NCBI GenBank assembly: GCA_015075175.1
Contig: JABTUV010000003.1
Coordinates: 124,001-188,000 of the forward strand
Source of the DNA: a bacterium
GTDB lineage: Bacteria; Hinthialibacterota; Hinthialibacteria; H5-UNCL2
Length of the DNA stretch: 64,000 bases
Reading direction: 5' to 3'
Shown here: positions 53,413-62,412 of the stretch, piece by piece
How positions within the stretch are numbered: the first letter of the stretch is position 1
Layout: each line of letters opens with the position of its first letter
Position numbers and translations under genes: made by a program
Notes under the pieces: model-generated
Told to the model about the DNA's origin: nothing
The model's database searches: none
Seen by the model: only the letters and a program-made list of their open reading frames with translations

Positions 53413-54747
53413 ATGAACGTGCGCATGGGCGAGATGCTGGAACTGGAGCTCGCTTCCCTCACGGCGCAGGGGGAGGGCCTGGCGCGCTGGCAGGGACAGG
53501 TTGTGTTCGTGCCGCGCGCGCTTGCCGGCGAGCGCGTGCGCGCCGAAACCATCCAGGCCTAGCGCGACTTCCGCCGGGCCGTCGTGCGCGAAATCCTCTC
53601 ACCCTCGCCGTTGCGAATCACCCCCGCCTGCCCGCACTACGAGACCTGCGGCGGCTGCCAGCTCCAGCATCTGCCGCAGCCCGAGCAGTTGAGCCTGTCG
53701 CGCGAGGGCGTGGTCGAAAGCCTGGCGCGCGTGGGCCGTATCTCTATCGATCCACCGCCGGTTCACGCCGACGCCGCATGGGGATACCGCAATCGCGTCA
53801 TGTTCAAGGTCCCACGCTCCGGCCCGCCCCGCCTCTCCCTCTTTTGCTTCGCCGATCCGGGCAGGAACGTGGGAATCACCACTTGTCCCATCCTGCACCC
53901 CTCGCTGCAATCGCTGATCCAGCCGATCAACGTGCTCTTGGAGACCTGGCACGCCGCCACGCGCAACCGGCCCGGGCGCGTGCTTCTGCGACGCATCGGA
54001 GATGCCAACGTGATGGCCTGGATTTTCCCAGCCACGGCGCGCATCGACCGCCTGGAACTCCTGGCCAGGGCCGCCGACATCGCCGGCCTTTCCGGTTTTG
54101 CGCTGCTTTTCACCGATCAATGGGAGGACGGCCTGTCGCGGGCCTGCACGCGCGTGGTTTTCGGCCCGCGCGAGTTTCGCATCGCGCGCGGCGGACGCTA
54201 TAGTCTGGCTGGGCCGGAGAACTTCCTGCAAGTCCATGACGCTCTGGCCGAGCGGATGGCCGCGCACATCGTGAGTCTTCCCTATTCCTGTACCCAGCGG
54301 GCGGTGGAAGTCTACTGCGGCGTGGGACTTCTGGCCATGAACCTGGCGCGGCGCTTTCCCGATGTATGGGGTATCGATTACGATGCAACCGCGATCGATC
54401 GGGCGCAGCGCGCGGCGGAGCAGCAGGACCTGGCGGGCGCGCGCTTCATCGCCGCGGCGGCGGAAGAACTGGCCGAGGACGCGCGGGGACTGCCCGACCG
54501 GCTGGATGCAGCCGTGTTCAATCCCCCGCGCCGCGGCATCGCCTGCCGCGCCCTCGAAGCCATCCTGGCGCGTCGGCCGCTGGACCTCGTCCTCGCCAGC
54601 TGCCATCCGGCAACCCTGGCGCGCGACCTGGCCGCACTGGCGGCGCAGGGCTGGCGGCCCGCGAGCGTTTCGCTCTGGGACCTCTTTCCGCAAACCTTCC
54701 ACGTCGAAACCGTGGTGCATCTCACGCAAGCGAAAGGCCATCCATGA
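53413..54747 (+). CDS. RlmD/TrmA-family rRNA (uracil-C5)-methyltransferase, one in-frame amber codon
   Basis: About 444 residues. TRAM domain (LTAQGEGLARWQGQVVFVPR, LAGERVRAE) is separated from the rest by TAG at 53560-53562; the same frame continues RDFRRAVVREIL. FeS site CPHYETCGGCQLQH, then the SAM domain (AVEVYCGVGLLAMNLA, FNPPRRGI) and the catalytic Cys in VLASCHPATLARDL. Methylates uracil C5 in 23S rRNA (U1939-type) or tRNA. The amber is a single substitution away from a sense codon and no frame change is involved. A second ATG at 53425 is possible as start. Confidence 0.83.
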
Positions 54748-55823
54748 GCGGAACTCCCCTGGTAAGCGTCATGCTCGTCAACCATAACGGCGAACGCGAC
54801 CTGGAGGGTTGCATCCACTCCCTTCTGGAGGAAGTGCGCGACGTGGGCGAGGTCGAAATCATCCTGGTCGACAACGCTTCCACCGACCGCTCGCTCCAGT
54901 TGGTTCCGTCCGATCCGCGCATCACGGTCCTACCGCAGAGGACCAACCTGGGCTTTGCCGAGGGCAACAACGCGGCGGCGCGCGCGGCGCGGGGAGAGTG
55001 GCTGGTCGGCGTCAACCTGGATACGCGCGGCCGGCCGGGCTGGCTCTCGCAACTACTCTCCGCCAGTGCGCGGCATCCCCACGCCGGCGCCTACTCGTGT
55101 CGCCTCCTCTCCGCCCAGACGGGCCAGGACGACTTCGTCTCCGGCTTCATCAACTTCGAGGGCTACGGCTTCGAGTCGCGCGAGCCGCTCTCCGACGGCG
55201 CCGAAATCCTCTTTCCGACCGGCGCGGGCTTCATGCTCCGCCGATCCCTGTGGGAAGAAGTCGGCGGCATGGACGCCGGCTTCTTTCTCTTTTTTGAGGA
55301 CATCGACCTGGGTTGGCGGTTGAATCTCCTGGGCCGGCCGGTCGTGCACGTGAAAGACGCGGTGCTTTCGCATCGCAAGCACGGCGCGGTCGACGCGCTG
55401 GGCAAGGCGCGCCGCATGAGATACTACCGGCGCAACGCGCTCATGATGATTCTGAAAAACTACGCCGAGGAGAAACTGGCCCCGCTCCTTTCCGCGTCGT
55501 TGCTGCTCCTGGCGGCGCGGCGCGCCATACTCGATCCCTCCCAGCCCCCCTTGTTTAGGGGGGAGCTGGACCGCATCGACCCCTTGCGGGAACTGGGGGG
55601 GCGGATGCGCGAGGTCTTGGCGGCGCGGGAGTGGGTGCAATCGCGGCGCGTGATCGGCGATCAGGACATCTTCCGCCGCTTTTTCCCCAATCCCTTGCGC
55701 ACGTGGGCGTTCGACGACGAGGACTATGCGCGCTTGGACGCGGCGGGCTATCCCGACCAGAAGGCGGCCGTGCTGCGCGCGCTGGGCGTGGAGGCCATCT
55801 TCCCGCAGCCATGGGTCGCATAG
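54744..55823 (+). CDS. GT2 glycosyltransferase (rhamnosyltransferase-like)
   Basis: 359 residues; start codon overlaps the previous stop (ATGA). SVMLVNHNGERDLEGCIHSL, VDNASTDRS, NLGFAEGNNAAARAARGEWL and the metal site VNLDTRG fit WbbL-type transferases; FFLFFEDIDLGWRLNLLG is the conserved acceptor-side motif. No membrane segments except a weak one near 265. Residues about 268-276 (PSQPPLFRGEL) come from a translated family D repeat. The TAG stop is in a family F repeat. Confidence 0.85.
   Translation: MSGTPLVSVMLVNHNGERDLEGCIHSLLEEVRDVGEVEIILVDNASTDRSLQLVPSDPRITVLPQRTNLGFAEGNNAAARAARGEWLVGVNLDTRGRPGWLSQLLSASARHPHAGAYSCRLLSAQTGQDDFVSGFINFEGYGFESREPLSDGAEILFPTGAGFMLRRSLWEEVGGMDAGFFLFFEDIDLGWRLNLLGRPVVHVKDAVLSHRKHGAVDALGKARRMRYYRRNALMMILKNYAEEKLAPLLSASLLLLAARRAILDPSQPPLFRGELDRIDPLRELGGRMREVLAAREWVQSRRVIGDQDIFRRFFPNPLRTWAFDDEDYARLDAAGYPDQKAAVLRALGVEAIFPQPWVA
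55540..55566. repeat. Family D palindrome inside the GT2 gene
   Basis: CCCCCCTTGTTTAGGGGG core, read in frame as PSQPPLFRGEL between the transferase domain and its C-terminal tail. Confidence 0.65.
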
Positions 55824-55842
55824 GTCCTATACGTCCCATGCC
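55820..55842. repeat. ATAGGTCCTATACGTCCCAT repeat (family F, inverted)
   Basis: Provides the GT2 stop codon (TAG at 55821-55823). Confidence 0.55.
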
Positions 55843-55863
55843 CACTTGCGTTACAGTCCTCTC

Positions 55864-58800
55864 ATGCTTTCCCGCATCCTGCGCCTTCTCGACCGTCCCC
55901 GCCTGGCGTTCGCGCTGCTTGTGCTGGCGGCGCTGGCCTGCTTTGCCGGAGCCTACGCCGGGCGCGTGTACGTCGATCTCGGCGTCTTCGAGCTGCGCAG
56001 CAGCCGGGGCTGGCGCCTGGTCGCCTTCTTTCTTCTCTCGCTGACCTACTGGGCCATGACCACGCGCATGTGGGACATGAGCGACCGCCGCGCGCGCCCC
56101 ACCCTGCTCATCCTGTACCTTCTCTCCGCCGTGTGCCTGTTTGCGCCTGAGATCGGTTCGGACGGCAGCTCCTATTACGCGCAACTGCGCTCGCTGGTGT
56201 TGGACCGCGACCTCAACTTCTACAACGAGATCGCCGGCCATCCCGAAATGTGGGCCGAGAGCGAACTGGACAGCCTGCACGAGCGCGGCTACACCTACGT
56301 GGGCTTTCCCATCGGCCCGGCGATCTTCTGGCTGCCCTTCTTCCTCGCCGGCCACGTGCACGCCCATGTTCTCTCCGCTCTCGGCGAGCGCGTACTTCTG
56401 GACGGCTACAGTTGGCCCTACCCATGGTGGACGCTGTCGGGGACGGTCCTCTTCGGATTCGCCGGCATGATGCTGACCTACCGGCTGCTGCGCCGCACCT
56501 CGACGCCCGGCGCCGCCCTGTGGGGCACGCTCTTCTGCGCGCTGGGCACGCCGCTGCTTTCCTATCTCTTCGTCGAGCCTTCGTTTTCGCACGCCCTGTC
56601 CTTCATGCTGGGGGCGGGCTTTCTCCTTTATTGGAGCGAGCACTTCGATGCGCCCACATCCGAGCTTACCGCGGGATGGAGGCCGTACCTCACGTTGGGA
56701 TGGCTGCTCGGCCTCTCCATGGTCGTACGCTGGCAAAACGTGCTCTTCGCAGCTCTGCCGGCGCTGGACGCCTTGCGGCTCTTGCGCCGCCACGCGCAAC
56801 AGCGTCGCCCCGGCGACGCGGTCCGCACGCTCGCCCGCTATGCCGCCCTGGCCGCCGTCGCGTTCCTCGCATTTCTTCCGCAGATGCTCGTCTGGAAACT
56901 CCTCTCCGGCAGCTTGTTTATCATACCCCAGGGCGAGGGCTACCTGGACTGGACGCAGTGGAATACCTGGCGAGTGCTTCTGCATCCGCAGCACGGACTC
57001 TTTTCCATGCATCCGCTGGCGCTCGTCGGGCTCCTCGGCCTTGCGCTCGGTTGGCGTCGGCATCCGCGCTTGTGCGTGTACTTGGGAATCGCGTTTCTCC
57101 TGCAACTGGCCATCAGCAGCGTCGTCCACGACTGGTGGGCGGGCGGGGCCTTCGGACAGCGCCGACTGGACAGCGTCTTTCCCATTCTGGGGTTGGGATT
57201 GGCGTGGATGCTGGAGCGGTGGTCGGCGGTATCCCCCCCGACCCCCCTTGTTAAGGGGGGAGGCGATGGCGTGCGCTACGTTGGGCCGCGCTTGGGATTC
57301 CTCTTTCTATTGCTGCTTCTTCTCTGGAACTTCATGCTCCTGGCTGAGTATCGCATCGGCCCGCTGGGATCGCTGGGTGCGCTGGATTGGACCGTGATCT
57401 CAAGTCCCTTCGGCGAACTGGGCTGGAAGAAACTGGCCGACTTCGTCGTGTATCGTCCCATGTTTCGCGCGCTGTGGGGAGGCGTCTTCCACGCCGACGG
57501 CGCCTTGTTGCTCTCGGGGCTGGTTCCCGCGCTCCTCCTTGCCCTGGGCTGCGCGTTCGTGCTGGCGCGGTTGCGCCTGTGGTGGACCTGGCCGCGAAGG
57601 TTGGAATTGCGGCTTTCCTTCTTTCTTGTAGCCGCCGTCGTTGGGCTTCTCGTTCTGGCTCTTCGGGGCGCGGAAACCCGCAGCGTGCTCAACCTGCGGC
57701 CCGCACAGCATCTCGGCAACCTCACCGACCTCACGGTCCATCGCGCGCATGGCTACGAGGGCGGTTTTGCAAGGCTCTCCCTTTGCCCCGGCGAACGCCG
57801 GCAGATGCAATTCACGCGCCGCGCCGTGGCCGATCGCCTGGAACTGGTCGCCTACCTCTCCGAACCTGCCTTCGAGCACGGATCCGACGTTGCGCTGCGC
57901 CTGGAGCTCCTGACCGAAGACGGCCAGGCGCTGCCCCTGGACTTTCGCTGTCCACACGACCTGGACCGCTTGGACGCCGAGCGGTTTCTCTCCCGACCGT
58001 GGGAGCTGGCGCGCACCGCGGACGTCGCCCGCAGTTGGAGACCCTCGCCCAATGCGCAGATCGTCTGGCACAGCTATCGCGCGACGCGACGCCTGGGGGC
58101 GCCCACGCGCCTCGTAGGCTTGACGGCTACCAACCTCTTGGCGGAGGGAACCGTCCACGTGGAGGGAATCGCGTTCAATCACGCCGAGGACGGGAGCGGC
58201 CAGCGCACGCCGCCGGCGCGCTTCCTGCCGATTCCGCTCGCTCCCATCGCCAACGCCGACTACAAGCACAATCCGTTCGTGCCGCACGGCGCCTATGATC
58301 CGCATTACGGCCTGGTCGAGGGGCTGCTTTTCTGGAACGACGAGCCGTTTGCGATCCCCAAGAGCGTGCATGACGGCGGGGGGTGGAGCATTTTCACCAC
58401 GTGCAGCCGGCAGCGGCAGGACGCGGAGCTGGCCTTGCCCGCGCAACCGCTGTCGCGCCTGGACCTTCTCGTGTGCGGCGGACTCATCCGCAAGCGCGAA
58501 GTATTCGATCTTGTGGAAGTCTCCGCGCAGTACGTGGATGGCGCGACCGAGGGGCGCGTGCTGGCCGCCAACCGCGACGTATTTGATTATCTCGATCCCT
58601 ATGCGCCCCGGCGGCGGCTCGTTTTCGGGCAGGCGCGCGCCTATCAATATGATGGACCTTTGTACGTGGTGTCGTTGCCCTTGTCGCGTCCCGGCGTAGC
58701 CGTGGATCGCCTGCGTTGGAGCGACCTGCGTGGGGAGAGAAGCGAGGGCGTGACGTTTTTCGCGCTCACGGCGGTCCGCTCCGCGCCGGTGGGGAGTCCG

Positions 58801-59487
58801 GCGGCGCTCTTGTCGGACGGTAGCGTATTTCGCGACGGCGTGGTGCTGCGAGGCCCTGATGCCGATCCCAGCCGTCGAGCGGTCGATCTGGCGGCGTCGC
58901 CGGAGGGCAGGGGCTTTCACGTGCTGTTCTCCGACGGCAGCGTGGAGGGCGTGGAGACGCGCGAGCGTCTCCACGGCCGACCCCTGTTGGAGGCCCGCAA
59001 GCTGGAGCCGGTCGCCGGCGGCGGCGTGGTGATGGACGCCTCGGGAAGGCTCCACGCTTTCGGAAACGTTCGCGCGCCGGACGGTGTGGCCCTGGGAGAA
59101 GGCATGGCGGCGGATTTCGTCCTGACTCCGCAGGGCGACGGCGCGTTTGTCCTGGACCGCTACGGCGCCGTCCACTGTGCCGGGCGGACCTCGCCGCTCG
59201 GACCGGGGCCGTACTTCTCCGAGCCCATCGCGGTCGACTTGGAGTGGGGTTATGAACGTTACGGACTGTACATTCTGGATCGCACCGGCGCGGTCAGCCG
59301 CATCGGCTCTGCGCCCTATTACGGGCGCGCCTTCATGCGCGAGGGCGAGGAGGCGCGCAGTCTGACGGTCTTTCCCGACGGCTATGTGATTACTACCTCG
59401 CTGGGACGCATTCTCTCCCTGGGAGGCGCGCCCGAGTTCATCCAGGCTGCCGGCGCGACGCTGGACGCCGCCTGGACGCTCCGCTAG
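55864..59487 (+). CDS. Very large GT-C membrane glycosyltransferase with C-terminal repeat (propeller-like) domain
   Basis: 1207 residues from MLSRILRLLDRPRLAFALLV; an upstream in-frame extension lies in the GT2 gene and is rejected. Twelve or so membrane segments (to about residue 610) with the first-loop acidic motif EIGSDGSSYYAQLRSLVLDR typical of GT39/PMT-like enzymes and HEWWAGG-like VVHDWWAGGAFGQRR. A soluble region (610-980) with carbohydrate-binding look (VHVEGIAFNHAED, IRKREVFDLVEVSAQYV) precedes five or so repeats with the pattern DxxGxxHxxG (LDRYGAVHCAG, LDRTGAVSRIG, FPDGYVITTSLGRILSLGG), reminiscent of a beta-propeller. Likely a periplasmic-facing glycosyltransferase; the tail may bind product. 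A family D repeat is translated at about 457-467. Confidence 0.72.
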   Translation: MLSRILRLLDRPRLAFALLVLAALACFAGAYAGRVYVDLGVFELRSSRGWRLVAFFLLSLTYWAMTTRMWDMSDRRARPTLLILYLLSAVCLFAPEIGSDGSSYYAQLRSLVLDRDLNFYNEIAGHPEMWAESELDSLHERGYTYVGFPIGPAIFWLPFFLAGHVHAHVLSALGERVLLDGYSWPYPWWTLSGTVLFGFAGMMLTYRLLRRTSTPGAALWGTLFCALGTPLLSYLFVEPSFSHALSFMLGAGFLLYWSEHFDAPTSELTAGWRPYLTLGWLLGLSMVVRWQNVLFAALPALDALRLLRRHAQQRRPGDAVRTLARYAALAAVAFLAFLPQMLVWKLLSGSLFIIPQGEGYLDWTQWNTWRVLLHPQHGLFSMHPLALVGLLGLALGWRRHPRLCVYLGIAFLLQLAISSVVHDWWAGGAFGQRRLDSVFPILGLGLAWMLERWSAVSPPTPLVKGGGDGVRYVGPRLGFLFLLLLLLWNFMLLAEYRIGPLGSLGALDWTVISSPFGELGWKKLADFVVYRPMFRALWGGVFHADGALLLSGLVPALLLALGCAFVLARLRLWWTWPRRLELRLSFFLVAAVVGLLVLALRGAETRSVLNLRPAQHLGNLTDLTVHRAHGYEGGFARLSLCPGERRQMQFTRRAVADRLELVAYLSEPAFEHGSDVALRLELLTEDGQALPLDFRCPHDLDRLDAERFLSRPWELARTADVARSWRPSPNAQIVWHSYRATRRLGAPTRLVGLTATNLLAEGTVHVEGIAFNHAEDGSGQRTPPARFLPIPLAPIANADYKHNPFVPHGAYDPHYGLVEGLLFWNDEPFAIPKSVHDGGGWSIFTTCSRQRQDAELALPAQPLSRLDLLVCGGLIRKREVFDLVEVSAQYVDGATEGRVLAANRDVFDYLDPYAPRRRLVFGQARAYQYDGPLYVVSLPLSRPGVAVDRLRWSDLRGERSEGVTFFALTAVRSAPVGSPAALLSDGSVFRDGVVLRGPDADPSRRAVDLAASPEGRGFHVLFSDGSVEGVETRERLHGRPLLEARKLEPVAGGGVVMDASGRLHAFGNVRAPDGVALGEGMAADFVLTPQGDGAFVLDRYGAVHCAGRTSPLGPGPYFSEPIAVDLEWGYERYGLYILDRTGAVSRIGSAPYYGRAFMREGEEARSLTVFPDGYVITTSLGRILSLGGAPEFIQAAGATLDAAWTLR
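57232..57261. repeat. Family D palindrome inside the large GT-C gene
   Basis: CCCCCCTTGTTAAGGGGGG core (57242-57260), read as SPPTPLVKGGG in a loop between two membrane segments. Confidence 0.7.
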
Positions 59488-59501
59488 GCGCCGATCCCGT
59501 C

Positions 59502-59765
59502 CGCAGTTGCGCAGCGTGCTGCGCAGGCCGCCCTTCGACACGGATGGCCGGAAGCGAGGAAGGTCTTCAGTATCAAGGCGAGCTTTGCGCGCGCTTCAGG
59601 CCAATCCTGCTCAGGGCTGTCGGGTCCGCTGTCCGAAGAACCTGCAGGGCAACCATGACCTTAACCGACAGGGCTGGGCCGCTGCATGAATCGAAACCCA
59701 AGGCCCTGAGCGAAGCGCGAAGCGCGAAGTCGAAGGGCCGGCTTGGATGCTGAGGACTACCTCAG
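59502..59765. repeat. Family C repeat and family H repeat
   Basis: GCAGTTGCGCAGCGTGCTGC at 59502-59525; family H from about 59690 (CCCTGAGCGAAGCG, a CGAAGTCGAAGGGC palindrome partner, then CTTGGATGCTGAGGAC), similar to 53160-53233. 59526-59690 shows no gene. Confidence 0.65.
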
Positions 59766-59811
59766 CGAAGACCGGCAGGGACCGTCCCTTTCGCATCCCC
59801 CATTGTGTTCC

Positions 59812-59840
59812 TTGACGGCGGCAATCGGTTTTCCTAGACT
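59812..59840 (+). promoter_or_regulatory. Sigma-70-type promoter of the NSS transporter operon
   Basis: TTGACG (59812-59817), 17-bp spacer, TAGACT (59835-59840), about 50 nt before the ATG. Confidence 0.5.
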
Positions 59841-59889
59841 GCGGCATCGATTTCCCTCACACGTGACGACTTGAGCAACGGGAGCGCGC

Positions 59890-61485
59890 ATGGCCATCTC
59901 ACCAAGTCAACTGCCGGAGCGGGAAGGCTGGTCGACCAAGCTGGGGGTGATCCTGGCAGTCGCCGGCAGCGCCGTGGGCCTGGGCAACTTCCTGCGCTTT
60001 CCCGGGGTGGCGGCGCAGAACGGCGGCGGGGCCTTCATGGTCCCCTACTTCGTCGCCTTTCTCCTCCTGGGGATTCCCATCTGCTGGTCGGAATGGATCA
60101 TGGGCCGTTACGGCGGACGCCGCTCGGGCCTGTCGTCCTGTCCCGGCATCCTGGGCTATCTCTGCCGCGGCGGCGTCATGCGTTACTTCGGCGCCCTGGG
60201 TCTCTTCATCCCGGTCGTCATCTACATGTATTACGTCTATATCGAGTCCTGGTGTCTCGCCTATGCGTGGTTTACGGTCAGCGGACAGCTGGGCCGGGCG
60301 GAGGTGAACTTCGCCGAGTTTTTCAACCAGTACACCGGGCTGGGCTCCGGCGGCGGCGAGTATTTCGGCAGCGTGGTCGCCGCGTTTCTGTTTTTCCTCG
60401 TGACCTTCTTCATCAATTTCGCGCTCATCTACCGTGGGCTATCCAAGGGCATTGAGAAGTTCTGCATCTGGGCCATGCCGGTTCTGGTGTTGTGCGCCCT
60501 GTTCATCGTGGCGCGCGTGCTCACGCTGGGCGCGCCCAATCCCGCTCTGCCGGACCAGAACGTCAACAACGGCCTTGGCTTCATGTGGAACCCCAAGTGG
60601 GGAGCCCTCGCCGACGCCGACGTGTGGCTGGCGGCCTGCGGGCAGATCTTCTTTTCCCTCTCCATCGGCTTCGGCATCATCATGACTTACGCCAGCTATC
60701 TCAAGAAGAAGGACGACGTGGTGCTGTCGGGCCTGACCGCCAGCACCATGAACGAGTTCTGCGAGGTGTGCCTGGGAGGCCTGATCGTGCTGCCCGCGGC
60801 GTTCATCTTTCTGGGCATGGCGGGCACGGCGGAAGCGGCGAAATCGACCTTCGGGCTGGGTTTTGTCACCATGCCGCATATCTTCGCCCTGATGCCGCTG
60901 GGGCGGATTTTCGGGTTCCTTTTTTACACGCTGCTCTTTCTGGCGGGAGTGACCTCGTCGTTGTCCATGCTGCAGCCGGCGATCGCCTTTCTGGAGGAGG
61001 GATTCAACCTGGGACGCCGCGCGTCGGTGACCTTCCTGGCCCTGATCACCTTCATGGGATCCTGCGCCCTCATCTTCTCCCACGGCAGCGACGTGCTGGG
61101 AACCATGGACAACTACGCCTCCAACCTGGGAATTCCGCTGCTGGCGCTGGCGCAGGTGGTCATCTTCGTGTTCGTGATCGGCGTGGACCGCGGCGTGCGC
61201 GAGGGCCGGCTGGGCGCGGACATGCGCCTGCCGCGCTGGTTTCCCTTCGTCATCACTTACGTCTCGCCGCTGTTTCTCTGCGGCATCCTCGGTTCCTGGT
61301 TTTATCAGAACTTTCTCAGTCCGTCTCGCGTCGAGGAGGAACTCTCCGTGCTGGAGCTCAATACCATTCTGGGCATGCTCGGGCTGCTGGCGCTGTTTTT
61401 CGTACTCGTGCATCTGGCGTGGCCGCGCATGAGGCAGCGCGCGATGCTGTACGCCCGGCAGAACCCGGAGGAGGCGCAGGAATGA
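59890..61485 (+). CDS. Neurotransmitter:sodium symporter (NSS/SNF) family transporter
   Basis: 531 residues, about 12 membrane segments as in MhsT/LeuT and MetP. TM1 motif GWSTKLGVILAVAGSAVGLG, NFLRFP and QNGGGAFMVPY hold Na+ and substrate sites; FFSLSIGFGIIMTYASYLKK is TM6, unwound in the family. Imports an amino acid with Na+. A 61-residue membrane protein overlaps its stop (ATGA), as in two-component NSS carriers such as MetP-MetS. Substrate not predictable from sequence alone. Confidence 0.93.
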   Translation: MAISPSQLPEREGWSTKLGVILAVAGSAVGLGNFLRFPGVAAQNGGGAFMVPYFVAFLLLGIPICWSEWIMGRYGGRRSGLSSCPGILGYLCRGGVMRYFGALGLFIPVVIYMYYVYIESWCLAYAWFTVSGQLGRAEVNFAEFFNQYTGLGSGGGEYFGSVVAAFLFFLVTFFINFALIYRGLSKGIEKFCIWAMPVLVLCALFIVARVLTLGAPNPALPDQNVNNGLGFMWNPKWGALADADVWLAACGQIFFSLSIGFGIIMTYASYLKKKDDVVLSGLTASTMNEFCEVCLGGLIVLPAAFIFLGMAGTAEAAKSTFGLGFVTMPHIFALMPLGRIFGFLFYTLLFLAGVTSSLSMLQPAIAFLEEGFNLGRRASVTFLALITFMGSCALIFSHGSDVLGTMDNYASNLGIPLLALAQVVIFVFVIGVDRGVREGRLGADMRLPRWFPFVITYVSPLFLCGILGSWFYQNFLSPSRVEEELSVLELNTILGMLGLLALFFVLVHLAWPRMRQRAMLYARQNPEEAQE

Positions 61486-61667
61486 GCATTTCCGGCTTGA
61501 TCATCTTCGCCGTCGCCAATCTCACCGTGCTGGGACTGGCGGTGTATTGCTTCGCCAAGGTCTTTCGCATGCCCGCCGAGCACATGCAGGCTCCCATCAA
61601 GATCGACACCGGGGAGTTCGAGAAGTTCGAGGACTTCCCCGACAACAACCAAGCATCCAAATCCTAG
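61482..61667 (+). CDS. Small membrane subunit paired with the NSS transporter (MetS-like)
   Basis: 61 residues, one membrane segment (SGLIIFAVANLTVLGLAVYC) and an acidic C-terminus (DTGEFEKFEDFPDN). Start ATGA overlaps the transporter stop, so translation is coupled. In C. glutamicum the similar-sized MetS is needed for transport by the NSS carrier MetP; this is inferred from size, topology and position. Confidence 0.72.
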   Translation: MSISGLIIFAVANLTVLGLAVYCFAKVFRMPAEHMQAPIKIDTGEFEKFEDFPDNNQASKS

Positions 61668-61679
61668 AGGAGAATCATC

Positions 61680-62255
<576 letters not shown>

Positions 62256-62412
62256 CATCGCTACCACAACAGGACTTGCGGCGAAGATGAAAACCGAGTC
62301 CTCCAGTCGCGGCCCCAATCGTTAGACGACTTTATCCGGGCTCTATCTTCGGGCCGCGACTCGAAGGGACGCAGGTTGACTATGGGGCCTGCTGGAGCGG
62401 CGATCAAACGCA
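62256..62412. other. Intergenic, nothing recognised
   Basis: 157 bp between convergent genes. No terminator-like hairpin with a T run was found. Confidence 0.4.

Noticed and set aside
3096-53562. TAG read as a sense codon in this organism
   Set aside because: Only two in-frame ambers were found, one in a dead transposase, while many genes (smpB, rpsU, photolyase and others) end on TAG.
57400-59541. Long minus-strand ORF opposite the large GT-C gene
   Set aside because: A shadow of the GC-rich coding strand; low-complexity Arg/Gln/Gly composition. The same holds for 3921-5765, 22723-24498 and plus-strand 44433-46487.
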